From Chakrabartyella piscis (lineage in GTDB: Bacteria; Bacillota; Clostridia; Lachnospirales; Anaerotignaceae), in assembly GCA_030067835.1 (NCBI GenBank), contig CP092441.1, forward strand, positions 682,001 through 746,000: a DNA stretch of 64,000 nucleotides, given 5' to 3'. The notes beneath the pieces were generated by a model. That model was not told where the DNA came from and ran no database searches. It saw only the letters and a list, made by a program, of their open reading frames with translations. Positions 1 through 8,239 of this stretch are shown piece after piece. The position numbers and the translations under genes were made by a program. Positions within the stretch are counted from its first letter, which is position 1, and the number at the start of each line of letters is the position of its first letter.

Positions 1-1
1 A

Positions 2-520
2 CCTGTTTTGTGTGAACATATGGAGTTATTCCCTGAAATTGCAGCGTGTTGTAATGTTCCAATTGCCACAGGTGAAAGAATGTTTAGTCGATATGATTTC
101 AAACGTTTGTTGCAAATTGGTGGTGTGGATATCATCCAACCAGACTTGTCACATGCAGGTGGTATTACAGAAGTGAAAAAAATCGCAGCTATGGCAGAAG
201 CGTATGATGTGGCATTGGCACCACATTGTCCACTTGGACCAATTGCGTTGAGTGCTTGTTTGCAAGTGGATGCAACCAGCTACAATGCAGTCTTCCAAGA
301 ACAAAGCATTGGCATTCATTATAATGTAGGAAAAAGTGTTTTGGATTATATCATCAACAAAGAAGATTTTACATTCAAAGATGGATATGTGGATATGCCA
401 ACAAAACCAGGTTTGGGTGTTGAAGTGAACAAGGAATTGGTCATTGAAGAAAATAAAACACCACATCAATGGAAAAATCCAGTTTGGAGACATGCAGATG
501 GTTCTGTAGCGGAATGGTAA
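2..520 (+). CDS. dgoD: Galactonate dehydratase-type enolase-superfamily enzyme, C-terminal part
   Basis: The gene is cut by the left window edge; about 173 C-terminal residues remain, in the frame starting at base 2. They match the barrel end of D-galactonate dehydratase (mandelate racemase subgroup of the enolase superfamily), which dehydrates a hexonate to a 2-keto-3-deoxy sugar acid. Visible family motifs are the general-acid histidine region [11 protein letters not shown], the [11 protein letters not shown] segment, and the typical terminus [11 protein letters not shown]. The metal ligands lie mostly outside the window. It is followed after 16 bp by a TRAP transporter, then an aldolase and kinase able to process the product. 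Galactonate is the best guess from the C-terminal match; related hexonates cannot be excluded. Confidence 0.85.
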   Translation, partial: PVLCEHMELFPEIAACCNVPIATGERMFSRYDFKRLLQIGGVDIIQPDLSHAGGITEVKKIAAMAEAYDVALAPHCPLGPIALSACLQVDATSYNAVFQEQSIGIHYNVGKSVLDYIINKEDFTFKDGYVDMPTKPGLGVEVNKELVIEENKTPHQWKNPVWRHADGSVAEW

Positions 521-536
521 ATAGGAGGAACACAAA

Positions 537-1031
537 ATGGAGTTGGTTCGAAAGATTAATGAAAAAATCATAAAAGCACTGAGTTTGATTTTGATTCTTT
601 TTGGTACAGTTTTGACAATCACCGTTTTTGTAAATGTATGTAGCAGATATTTCTTCCATACAACCATTCCTTGGGCTGAAGAATTGGCTAGATTTATTTT
701 CATTTGGGTTACCTTTATTGGTGTTGTAGTTGCAAATGATAAATCTGAACATATGAGATTGGACTTTTTGGTGGCAGCTTTGCCTGGAAAAGCACACAAA
801 ACTGTTGAAATCATTGCATATATCATCAGTGTTGCATTGCTTTGTTTATTGATTCATGGTGGTACAAGATATACCCTTTCACAATGGGACTGGAAATCAT
901 CTGCTTTGGGTGTGCGACATGGCTTGGTGTATTCTATTGCACCGATTTGTATGAGCTATATGTTGTTGCAATTTTTGGCAAAAGCAATTGTAGTGGTACA
1001 AAGTTTTGGTAAGAAAGGAGATGTGGAATAA
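537..1031 (+). CDS. TRAP transporter small permease (DctQ family)
   Basis: A 164-residue inner-membrane protein with four predicted membrane helices. It carries the DctQ hallmark WAEELARFIFIW near residue 42 and a following loop with GVVVANDKSEHMRLD. Length is typical of the family. A TAGGAGG ribosome site lies 8 bp before the ATG. Its stop codon overlaps the start of the large permease, as is usual for translationally coupled dctQM pairs. The TRAP system imports an organic acid using an ion gradient; the neighbours suggest a sugar acid (hexonate). Confidence 0.92.
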   Translation: MELVRKINEKIIKALSLILILFGTVLTITVFVNVCSRYFFHTTIPWAEELARFIFIWVTFIGVVVANDKSEHMRLDFLVAALPGKAHKTVEIIAYIISVALLCLLIHGGTRYTLSQWDWKSSALGVRHGLVYSIAPICMSYMLLQFLAKAIVVVQSFGKKGDVE

Positions 1032-2305
1032 TGTTAGCTATATTTTTAATTTCTTTATTCGCACTCATTCTTATTGGAGTGCCTGTTGCAATTTCTTTGG
1101 TTGGTACAGCGGTTTGTATGATGATTGCACAAGGACCTATGACAACATTGAAATTGGCACAAAGCTTTATCATTGGTTGTGATAGTGTACCTTTGCTTGC
1201 AATACCATTCTTTATGCTTGCTGGTGAAATTATGAATGAGGGTGGTATTTCCAAACGTATTGTTGGATTTGCAAACTCTCTATTGGGACATTTTCGTGGT
1301 GGTCTTGGCTATGTAGGTGTCTTGGCAAGTATGGTATTTGCTGGGATTTCTGGCAGTGCTGTGGCAGATACCAGTGCTGTTGGTAGTGTTTTGCTTCCTA
1401 TTATGGATAAAAGCGGATACAACAAAGAAAAAAGTACAGCTCTTATTTGTTCCGCAGGTTGTGTAGGTCCTATTATTCCACCAAGTACACAAATGATTAT
1501 TTATAGTGTTATTGGTGAAGTTTCTGTAGTCAAAATGTTCTTGGGTGGTATCATTCCAGGGATTTTGATTGGATTTGGCTTGATGGGTGCTTGGTTTATC
1601 CATACAAGAAAAATGCATTATCCTGTTGGTGTAAAAGCAACAATTCCAGAAGTATTTTCTGCATTCAAAAGTGCGATTTGGGCAGTTTTGTTACCTGTAT
1701 TTATCATTGGATGTATTGTAACAGGTGTTGCAACTGCTACAGAAACCGCTTCTTTGGCAGTGGCATATGCATTGATTGTTTCGTTGTTTATTTATAAAGA
1801 AATGAAAATCCAAGCATTTCCTGGTATTATGTTACGTGCATGTAAAAGTACAGCAATTATGATGATGGTTGTAGGCGCAGCACAAGTTGCAGCATATTTG
1901 ATTACAACAGCTAGAATACCACAATTGTTGGCAACTGCTATTTTGTCCTTTACCGATAATATTTATGTATTTATGATATTAATTAACATTTTGTTGATTT
2001 TGGTTGGTTGTGTTATGGATAGTGGTCCAGCTATTATGATTCTTGCTCCAATTTTGATTCCGGTTGCAGGTAGTTTCGGCATCGATCCTGTTTACTTGGG
2101 CGTTGTTATGGTTTGTAACCTTTGTATTGGTCTTGCTACACCACCGGTTGGAAATGTTTTGTATGTTGGTGTTGGTTTGGGCAATGTAAAATTGGTGGAC
2201 TTGATTAAGAGCATTTGGCCATTCTTAATTGTAATGTTTACTACATTGTTCATCATTACATTTATTCCTGATTTGATTATGTACATTCCAAGAAACTTTG
2301 GATAA
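1031..2305 (+). CDS. TRAP transporter large permease (DctM family)
   Basis: A 424-residue polytopic membrane protein, normal length for DctM/TRAP-T large subunits. Segments typical of the family include GVPVAISLVGTA, the GISGSAVADTSAVGSVL transport motif near residue 105, PIIPPSTQMIIYS, and CIGLATPPVGNVLYVG near the C-terminus. It starts in the stop codon of the small permease. It forms the translocation unit with DctQ and receives ligand from the binding protein encoded next. The specific substrate cannot be read from the sequence; sugar-acid uptake is inferred from the operon. Confidence 0.94.
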   Translation: MLAIFLISLFALILIGVPVAISLVGTAVCMMIAQGPMTTLKLAQSFIIGCDSVPLLAIPFFMLAGEIMNEGGISKRIVGFANSLLGHFRGGLGYVGVLASMVFAGISGSAVADTSAVGSVLLPIMDKSGYNKEKSTALICSAGCVGPIIPPSTQMIIYSVIGEVSVVKMFLGGIIPGILIGFGLMGAWFIHTRKMHYPVGVKATIPEVFSAFKSAIWAVLLPVFIIGCIVTGVATATETASLAVAYALIVSLFIYKEMKIQAFPGIMLRACKSTAIMMMVVGAAQVAAYLITTARIPQLLATAILSFTDNIYVFMILINILLILVGCVMDSGPAIMILAPILIPVAGSFGIDPVYLGVVMVCNLCIGLATPPVGNVLYVGVGLGNVKLVDLIKSIWPFLIVMFTTLFIITFIPDLIMYIPRNFG

Positions 2306-2374
2306 TGAAACGATTTTAAGACCAATGGAGTCTTGAAATAAATAAGAGGATAATTTATAAGGGAGGAAAAGAGT

Positions 2375-3460
2375 ATGAAAAGATTTTTATCAGTTGCAAT
2401 GGTAGTGTCTATGTTATCTCTAACAGCTTGTGGAGGTATGAGCAGTGCACAATCTGATGCACCAGCAGAAGAAGCGGCAGCACCAGTAGAAACAGAAGCA
2501 GCAGCACCAGTACAAGCAGATAGCGAAGCAGAAATTGTAATTAAACTCTCCAATGGTTCTAGCGAAAGCGCACCTACAGTTGTAACAGCAACTGATGTGT
2601 TCAAACCAATGGTAGAAGAAGCAACAGATGGCAAAGTTAGAATCGACGTATATGCAAGTGCACAACTCGGTGACGATACAAAAGCTACAGAAGCATGTCG
2701 TGCAGGCGAATTGGAAATGGTAAACACTTCCACAGCTCCTTTGGTTGGTTTGATTCCAGAGTTGGCAATCTTTGATATTCCATTCCTTTTCACATCTCCT
2801 GAAATTGCAGATGCTGTAATCGATGGTCCTGTTGGGGAACTCATCAACGAAAAATTGGAAGAAAAAGGCTTGATCAACTTGGCTTGGAACGAAAATGGTT
2901 TCCGTGACTTGACAAACTCCATTAGACCTGTATCCAGCCCAGAAGATTTGGTTGGTTTGAAAATTAGAACTATGGAAAATCAATTCCACTTGGAAGCTTG
3001 GGCAGCTATGGGTGCTAGCCCTACACCAATGAGCTGGTCTGAAGTGTTTACAGCTTTGCAACAACATACAATTGATGGACAAGAAAACCCAATCCCTAAC
3101 TTCTATTCTGCAAGAATTCATGAAGTAAATCAATACATCACCACAACAGGCCACATTTATTCTCCACAATTCCTTCTTTACTCCAAAGAATTGTTTGATA
3201 AATTGGATCCAGATGTACAACAAGCACTTAGAGATGCTGGTGAAGCTTACACAATCGCAGAACGTGAAGAAAACCGTAGACAAAGTGATGAATTGAAAGT
3301 TGCTTTGGTTGAAGAAGGCTGTGAAGTAATCGAATTGACTGCTGAACAAAAACAAGCATTCGTAGATGCAACCGCTTCTGTATGGGATAGCGTTGGCGAA
3401 ACTGTAGGTGAAGAAATGATGACATTGCTTCGTTCTGAATTGGAAAAAGCATCTTCTTGA
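2375..3460 (+). CDS. TRAP transporter substrate-binding lipoprotein (DctP family)
   Basis: A 361-residue extracytoplasmic binding protein with a lipoprotein signal peptide: basic MKR start, hydrophobic stretch, and lipobox LTAC at residues 16-19. An Ala/Glu/Pro-rich linker follows (about residues 28-50). The DctP fold then shows typical segments such as EMVNTS, FDIPFLF, GLKIRTMEN, and GQENPIPN, with the conserved Arg in KIRTME expected to hold the ligand carboxylate. A small hairpin lies in the 69-bp gap after dctM and a strong AGGGAGG ribosome site precedes the start. It probably delivers the hexonate used by the neighbouring enzymes. Confidence 0.93.
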   Translation: MKRFLSVAMVVSMLSLTACGGMSSAQSDAPAEEAAAPVETEAAAPVQADSEAEIVIKLSNGSSESAPTVVTATDVFKPMVEEATDGKVRIDVYASAQLGDDTKATEACRAGELEMVNTSTAPLVGLIPELAIFDIPFLFTSPEIADAVIDGPVGELINEKLEEKGLINLAWNENGFRDLTNSIRPVSSPEDLVGLKIRTMENQFHLEAWAAMGASPTPMSWSEVFTALQQHTIDGQENPIPNFYSARIHEVNQYITTTGHIYSPQFLLYSKELFDKLDPDVQQALRDAGEAYTIAEREENRRQSDELKVALVEEGCEVIELTAEQKQAFVDATASVWDSVGETVGEEMMTLLRSELEKASS

Positions 3461-3561
3461 TGGTTTATTCAGGAAAGCATAAAATCATAAGAAAACAATG
3501 AGCTTTCAAAGTCAAATGATGGGTTTGTACATCAAATGACTTGAAATAAATACAGATTATG

Positions 3562-3600
3562 AAAGCTTAGTGTCTATGATGCTAAGCTTTTATTTTATAA
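3562..3600 (+). terminator. Intra-operon hairpin/terminator between dctP and the aldolase gene
   Basis: A perfect 9-bp stem (AAAGCTTAG at 3562-3570 with CTAAGCTTT at 3582-3590) is followed by TATTTTAT. It sits 48 bp upstream of the aldolase start. It could partly terminate the transporter transcript or stabilise its 3' end; no clear new promoter is visible after it. Confidence 0.55.
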
Positions 3601-3647
3601 AAAAGTGGTTCATGATATGTGAAAACAGCACAAAGGAGGAAAATAAA

Positions 3648-4301
3648 ATGGACAACACAGAAATTCTACAAATGATTCAGGATACAAAAATCATCGCAAT
3701 TGCACGTGGAGTACAACCAGAAGACGCTGTGAAATTGGCAGAAGCATTGTATGCTGGTGGCGTCAAATTATTGGAATTTACATTTGATATGAAAGACCCA
3801 GAAAACACAAATACAGACAAATGTATCGAAGCAGTTGCAAAAGCAATGGGTGACAAAATGTGCGTAGGCTGTGGTACAGCTTCCTATCCAGAATTGGTGG
3901 ATAGAGCAGCAGCAGTTGGTGCAAACTACATCATTTCTGCTGATGTAAACGTGGCAGTCATCAAACGCGCAAAAGAATTGGGACTCATCTCCATTCCAGG
4001 TGCAATGACAGCTTCTGAAGCAATGACAGCAAATGCAGCAGGCGCAGATTTCGTAAAAATATTCCCAGTAGGTAACTTGGGTGCTGATTATGTGAAAGCA
4101 CTTTGTGGACCATTTGGACATATCAAATATTTGGCTGTTGGTGGTGTCAATGCAAAAAATATCACAGAATTCTTGAAAAAAGGCTGTGTTGGCGCTGGTG
4201 TTGGTGGTAATTTGGTGAGCTTGGAATTGATCAAAAATGGCGAATTTGATAAAATTACAGCAGCAGCAAAAGAATATATGGATGCAATCGCTGGAATGTA
4301 A
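3648..4301 (+). CDS. eda: 2-keto-3-deoxy-6-phosphogluconate-type aldolase
   Basis: A 217-residue class I aldolase of the KDPG/KHG family, which cleaves a 2-keto-3-deoxy-6-phospho sugar acid into pyruvate and glyceraldehyde 3-phosphate. The Schiff-base lysine lies in DFVKIFPVG (about residue 138). IAIARG near the N-terminus, GCGTA, and the phosphate-binding AVGGVNAKN and GVGGNLV segments are also typical. The start ATG at 3648 was chosen because CAAAGGAGG lies 8 bp before it; upstream in-frame ATGs lack a ribosome site. It acts after the kinase that follows. An Eda-type aldolase paired with a galactonate-type dehydratase leaves the stereochemistry open. Confidence 0.9.
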   Translation: MDNTEILQMIQDTKIIAIARGVQPEDAVKLAEALYAGGVKLLEFTFDMKDPENTNTDKCIEAVAKAMGDKMCVGCGTASYPELVDRAAAVGANYIISADVNVAVIKRAKELGLISIPGAMTASEAMTANAAGADFVKIFPVGNLGADYVKALCGPFGHIKYLAVGGVNAKNITEFLKKGCVGAGVGGNLVSLELIKNGEFDKITAAAKEYMDAIAGM

Positions 4302-4324
4302 TCAATCATTAGGAGGAATTTGAT

Positions 4325-5347
4325 ATGAGAAAAGTGGTAACTTTTGGGGAAATCATGTTGCGTTTGAACCCAGATGGCTATGGTAAATTTGTACAAGCAG
4401 ATCATTTTGCAACTTCTTACGCTGGTGGTGAAGCAAATGTGGCGTTGTCCCTTGCAAATTATGGCATGGATGCACATTATGTAACTGTTTTGCCAAAACA
4501 TGAGATTGGTCAAATGACTGTCAATGGCTTAAGAAAATTTGGTGTGAATACATCTGATATCATTCGTGATGGCGATAGAATTGGCGTTTTGTACTTGGAA
4601 AAAGGTGCATCCCAACGTCCAAGTAAAGTCATTTACGATAGAAAATACAGTGCAATTGCAATGTATGACCCAGCAAAATACGACTGGAAATCCATTTTTG
4701 AAGGTGCAGAATGGTTCCATTTCACAGGAATCACACCAGCACTTTCCAAAGAAGCAGCACAAGCAACCTTGGACGCAGCAAAAACAGCACACGAAATGGG
4801 TATCACTGTTTCCTGTGACTTGAACTATAGAAGTAACCTTTGGAGCAGAGAAGCAGCAGGCGAAACAATGGCAAAATTGATGCCATATGTGGATGTTTGT
4901 ATCTCCAATGAAGAGGATGCTTCTGATGTATTTGGTATCAAATCTGAAGGTACAGATGTTACAACAGGCAAACTTTCCCATGAAGGCTATAAAGAAGTGG
5001 CTCAAAAATTGGTGGACAGATTTGGATTCAAAAAAGTGGCAATTACTTTGCGTGGTTCCATTTCTGCAAGTGTCAATGAATGGGCTGGCATGCTTTATTC
5101 TGATGGGGAATGCTATTTCTCCAAAAACTATACCATCCAAATCGTAGATAGAGTTGGTGGTGGAGATAGCTTTGGTGGTGGTTTGGTGTATGCACTTATG
5201 AGCGATAAAACACCACAACAACAAATTGAATTTGCAGTGGCAGCATCCTGTTTGAAACAAACAATTGAAGGCGATTTCAACTTGGTAACCATCCCAGAAG
5301 TGGAAAAATTGGCTGGTGGCGACGCCAGTGGTCGTGTACAAAGATAA
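4325..5347 (+). CDS. kdgK: PfkB-family sugar kinase, probable 2-keto-3-deoxygluconate kinase
   Basis: A 340-residue ribokinase-family enzyme. The N-terminal sugar-binding GG motif is SYAGGEANVA, and the C-terminal catalytic/anion-hole motif is VGGGDSFGGG (about residue 278), with the catalytic Asp intact. The usual GAGDSF is GGGDSF here, as in many KDG kinases. It would phosphorylate 2-keto-3-deoxygluconate (or the galacto epimer) to feed the aldolase encoded 23 bp upstream. An AGGAGG ribosome site is present. The substrate is inferred from the pathway context. Confidence 0.85.
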   Translation: MRKVVTFGEIMLRLNPDGYGKFVQADHFATSYAGGEANVALSLANYGMDAHYVTVLPKHEIGQMTVNGLRKFGVNTSDIIRDGDRIGVLYLEKGASQRPSKVIYDRKYSAIAMYDPAKYDWKSIFEGAEWFHFTGITPALSKEAAQATLDAAKTAHEMGITVSCDLNYRSNLWSREAAGETMAKLMPYVDVCISNEEDASDVFGIKSEGTDVTTGKLSHEGYKEVAQKLVDRFGFKKVAITLRGSISASVNEWAGMLYSDGECYFSKNYTIQIVDRVGGGDSFGGGLVYALMSDKTPQQQIEFAVAASCLKQTIEGDFNLVTIPEVEKLAGGDASGRVQR

Positions 5348-5471
5348 ATTTGCTTATGCGGTTTTGCTCTTTTTCATATAGATGATTTTGCATCATGAAC
5401 CATGTTCCAAGGATATAAAGTATGATGAAAATGTGAATTTTTGCAGAAATAAAGGATATTTTCAGATAGTT

Positions 5472-5501
5472 GTTGACAATTGTAGGCAACCTTATGATAA
5501 T
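5472..5501 (+). promoter_or_regulatory. Promoter and possible operator of the FadR-type regulator gene
   Basis: TTGACA (5473-5478), a 17-bp spacer and GATAAT (5496-5501) form a good sigma-A promoter about 42 bp upstream of the regulator. The spacer starts with ACAATTGT flanked by GTTG and CAAC, an interrupted palindrome that could be an autoregulatory site. The operator role is inference. Confidence 0.55.
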
Positions 5502-5542
5502 GGAAAATGGAAGTAAAATTTATAGATTGTTGGTGATAGAGC

Positions 5543-6235
5543 ATGGAAATGGAAAAAAGTAATAAACCCTTATCAGAACAGATTGCGGATAAAATCAAAG
5601 AATACATCATTCTAAATGATTTGACCAGTGGGGATAAAATTCCACCAGAAAAAGATTTGATTGTACAAATGGGTGTTGGACGTAGCACTGTACGTGAAGC
5701 AATCAAATATCTGGTGTCCAGAAATGTATTGGAAGTGCGTCAAGGTGCTGGTGCATTTGTTACAGAAAATGTGGGAATGTCAGATGATCCACTGGGGATG
5801 GAATTCATTAAGGATAAAAAACAATTGACTTATGATTTGTTGGAAATGCGTATGATCATTGAACCGCAAGTTGCAGCATTGGCAGCAAGACATGCGACAG
5901 ATGAAGATGTGGCAGAGTTGGAGCAATTGCTGATGCAAGTGGAAAATAAGTTGTTGGCACACGAGGAATATCTGGATGATGATATTTTATTCCACCAGAA
6001 AATTGCCGAAATGAGCAAAAATATGGTAATTCCTAAGTTGACACCTTTTATTTCACAAGCGGTGATTGCAGTTACCATTGACACAAAGAAAAAGTTGGTG
6101 GAAGAAACCATAAATATGCATAGAGAAATTTTCAAAGGAATCAAAGCGAGGGATAGCATGTGGGCACAAGAAGCTATGACATTGCATTTGACATATAATC
6201 GAATATTCCTGCGCAAAATGGAAGAACAAGAATAA
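5543..6235 (+). CDS. FadR/GntR-family transcriptional regulator
   Basis: A 230-residue regulator. The N-terminal winged helix (about 8-75) carries SGDKIPPEKDLIVQMGVGRSTVREAI and LEVRQGAGAFV in pieces typical of GntR. The C-terminal all-helical FCD domain shows LLEMRMIIEPQVAALAA and the conserved metal/ligand positions in DDDILFHQKIA and HREIF. FCD regulators usually bind organic or sugar acids and repress nearby catabolic genes, so it probably controls the sugar-acid operon just upstream. The ribosome site is weak (GGTGAT 11 bp before the ATG). A terminator follows directly. Confidence 0.9.
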   Translation: MEMEKSNKPLSEQIADKIKEYIILNDLTSGDKIPPEKDLIVQMGVGRSTVREAIKYLVSRNVLEVRQGAGAFVTENVGMSDDPLGMEFIKDKKQLTYDLLEMRMIIEPQVAALAARHATDEDVAELEQLLMQVENKLLAHEEYLDDDILFHQKIAEMSKNMVIPKLTPFISQAVIAVTIDTKKKLVEETINMHREIFKGIKARDSMWAQEAMTLHLTYNRIFLRKMEEQE

Positions 6236-6255
6236 AAACAAGGGTAAAACAAATC

Positions 6256-6291
6256 AGACACTGAGATGATCGAAATTCAGTGTCTTTTTTT
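6256..6291 (+). terminator. Rho-independent terminator after the FadR-type regulator
   Basis: A 9-bp perfect stem, AGACACTGA (6256-6264) with TCAGTGTCT (6277-6285), followed by seven Ts. It separates the sugar-acid region from the phosphonate operon. Confidence 0.88.
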
Positions 6292-6338
6292 GTATTGACA
6301 ATGTGGTCTATTCTTTGCAATTTATGGAAAATCAAATC

Positions 6339-6391
6339 AAAACAGCAAAATAACGCAAAATACTTGTATTTTTCTTCTGTGATGATACAAT
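6339..6391 (+). promoter_or_regulatory. Promoter of the DeoR-family regulator with operator-like repeat
   Basis: TTGTAT (6364-6369), 16 bp, TACAAT (6386-6391) is a plausible promoter. Just upstream, AAAACAGCAAAATAACGC contains the complement of TTGCTGTTTT, the motif repeated before phnX at 7323-7333. The sharing of this motif suggests a common DeoR operator; this is inference. Confidence 0.5.
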
Positions 6392-6429
6392 GAATATAAC
6401 ACTATAGAAGAAAGAAAAAGGTGACGCAG

Positions 6430-7200
6430 ATGTTATACCATGAACGAAAACAAATGATTTTAGAACTGTTTCAAGGAAAAACAACGCTGAAAGTGGCAGA
6501 TATTTCTGCTGCATTGGAAGTTTCTGTAGACACAGTTCGTAGAGATTTGAAGCAAATGGAAAAGGAAAATTTGCTGAAGTATATCTTTGGGGGTGCTATT
6601 TTGAATGAAGAATGGCATCATAGACAATATGGTAATTTCAGTAGTCGTATCATCAAAAACAAAGAATTGAAACAGGAATTGGCAAAAAAAGCAATTGCTG
6701 AAATCAATGAAGGTGATGTTATTTTTATCAATTCTGGAACAACAGGAACTATCTTTGCAGAGGAAGTTGCAAAACAGTGTGAACACATTTCGGTATTGAC
6801 CAACAGCATAGAAATCATCAATCTATTCATTGAGATTGGCAATCCAACTATTGATGTCACTTGTTTGGGTGGTACTTTGGATGTGACGGAAAAATCCATT
6901 TATGGCTATCAGTGTGAACAAGAATTGGCACAATATTTTCCAGATGTTTGCTTTTTGTCCTTAAATGCAGTGGATAAGGAACGAGGATATACAGATTTTA
7001 GAACCCAAGAGGTTGGGCTTATGCGAGCAGCACAAAAAAGTGGCAAACGTGTGGTGGCACTGATGGATTCAACAAAATTTGGTGGTTGTTCCAGACAAAT
7101 GATTTTTACACCAACTGAAGTGGCTGTTATTTATTCTGATGAATTGGTTTCAGAAGATGTGGTTCAGGAATATGCAGAAGTAGGTATTGTGATTTTATAA
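6430..7200 (+). CDS. DeoR-family regulator of the phosphonate operon
   Basis: A 256-residue DeoR/GlpR-type protein. The N-terminal helix-turn-helix is at about 18-50 (VADISAALEVSVDTVRRDL). The C-terminal sensor domain has VIFINSGTTGTIFAEEV and the DeoR signature region LTNSIEI, LGGTLD, DKERGYT and MDSTKFG, which usually bind phosphorylated sugars or related effectors. ATG 6430 fits AAGGTG six bases upstream; a GTG nine bases earlier is in frame. DeoR control of AEP genes is less common than LysR or GntR control, so the effector could be a phosphorylated intermediate. A hairpin with a T-run follows. Confidence 0.88.
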   Translation: MLYHERKQMILELFQGKTTLKVADISAALEVSVDTVRRDLKQMEKENLLKYIFGGAILNEEWHHRQYGNFSSRIIKNKELKQELAKKAIAEINEGDVIFINSGTTGTIFAEEVAKQCEHISVLTNSIEIINLFIEIGNPTIDVTCLGGTLDVTEKSIYGYQCEQELAQYFPDVCFLSLNAVDKERGYTDFRTQEVGLMRAAQKSGKRVVALMDSTKFGGCSRQMIFTPTEVAVIYSDELVSEDVVQEYAEVGIVIL

Positions 7201-7204
7201 GAAG

Positions 7205-7252
7205 CCAAAAGAGAGTTTTTGCTGTGAAAACAGCAGGAGCTTTCTTTTTTTT
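7205..7252 (+). terminator. Terminator after the DeoR-family gene
   Basis: An imperfect stem centred on GCTGT-GAAA-ACAGC, extended by AAAAGAGAG on the left and CTTTC on the right, runs into a T8 tract. It isolates the regulator from the operon that begins at 7428. Confidence 0.75.
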
Positions 7253-7267
7253 GCTTTTTTCTCTATA

Positions 7268-7355
7268 TTCATTTGCTAAATAGAGCGTATTAACGCAGAT
7301 TTAACATAGATATTACTGTTTATTGCTGTTTTATATAAAAGTTTGCTGTTATACT
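7268..7355 (+). promoter_or_regulatory. Control region of the phosphonate operon
   Basis: TATACT at 7350-7355 is a good -10 box with a poor -35 (TGTTTT), as expected for a regulated promoter. The motif TTGCTGTT occurs at 7323 and 7343, about two helical turns apart, and GCGTATTAACGC forms a small palindrome near 7283. The same TTGCTGTTTT motif lies inverted upstream of the DeoR gene. These are candidate DeoR sites. Confidence 0.45.
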
Positions 7356-7427
7356 GTGTTTGTAGTTCAGAGGAAAATCAGAAATGAACAAAATATCAAA
7401 ATGGCAATGATGAGGAGGATACATCAC

Positions 7428-8222
7428 ATGGAACAAAATAAAAGAAAAATCGAAATGGTTGTGTTTGACTGGGCTGGTACAATGGTGGATTACGGTTCAC
7501 AAGCACCCATCACTGTATTTGCAAGAACATTTGCAAAAAAAGGTGTGGAATTGACCAAAGAAGAAATCAACGAGCCAATGGGTATGGAAAAGAAATGCCA
7601 CATTAGAGAATTGCTCAAAATGGAACGAGTTGCAGCGGTATGGAAAGAAAAACAAGGTGCTGACTGGACAGAAGATGACGTACAAGAATTGTATGAAATC
7701 TTTGAAAATGATTTGTACCAAGTTGTTTTGGATTACACAGTGCCCATTGATGGTGTTGTAGAAACACTTGCAAAACTCAAAGAAATGGGAATCAAAATCG
7801 GTTCCACAACAGGATATACCAGTGCAATGATGGAACGTGTCATCATCCAAGCAGATGAACAAGGTATTTCTCCAGCAACTGTAATTACACCAGATCAAGT
7901 GGAAGGTGTATCCAGACCAGAACCAGATATGCTCTTTGCATGTATGAAAGCTTTGGATGTGGAATCTGCAACTTCTGTCATCAAAGTGGGTGACACACAA
8001 ATGGATATTTGGGAAGGTAAAAATGCAGGTGCCATTACAGTTGGTCTTTTGACAGGTTCCAACATTATGGGGATTTCCAAAGCAGAATATGCAACGCTTA
8101 CACCAGAAGAAGTGGAAGCAAGAAAAGCAAAAACTCGTGAAAAATATGAAGAAGTGGGTACCGATTTTGTGATTGATAATATGACTGAACTTTTGGATGT
8201 CATTGCAAAATTGAACCAATAA
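7428..8222 (+). CDS. phnX: Phosphonoacetaldehyde hydrolase
   Basis: A 264-residue HAD-superfamily C-P bond hydrolase that splits phosphonoacetaldehyde into acetaldehyde and phosphate. The nucleophile motif is VVFDWAGTMVDYG (residues 10-22). The family-specific Schiff-base lysine region is GMEKKCHIRELL (about 53). Motif II appears as GSTTGYT, and the acidic motif as VIKVGDTQMDIWEG. Start ATG 7428 has TGAGGAGG seven bases upstream; a long upstream extension lacks a ribosome site. PhnW, encoded at the operon's end, supplies the substrate, and the dehydrogenase encoded next may consume the acetaldehyde. Confidence 0.96.
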   Translation: MEQNKRKIEMVVFDWAGTMVDYGSQAPITVFARTFAKKGVELTKEEINEPMGMEKKCHIRELLKMERVAAVWKEKQGADWTEDDVQELYEIFENDLYQVVLDYTVPIDGVVETLAKLKEMGIKIGSTTGYTSAMMERVIIQADEQGISPATVITPDQVEGVSRPEPDMLFACMKALDVESATSVIKVGDTQMDIWEGKNAGAITVGLLTGSNIMGISKAEYATLTPEEVEARKAKTREKYEEVGTDFVIDNMTELLDVIAKLNQ

Positions 8223-8239
8223 AAGAGAAGAGGGGTTAT

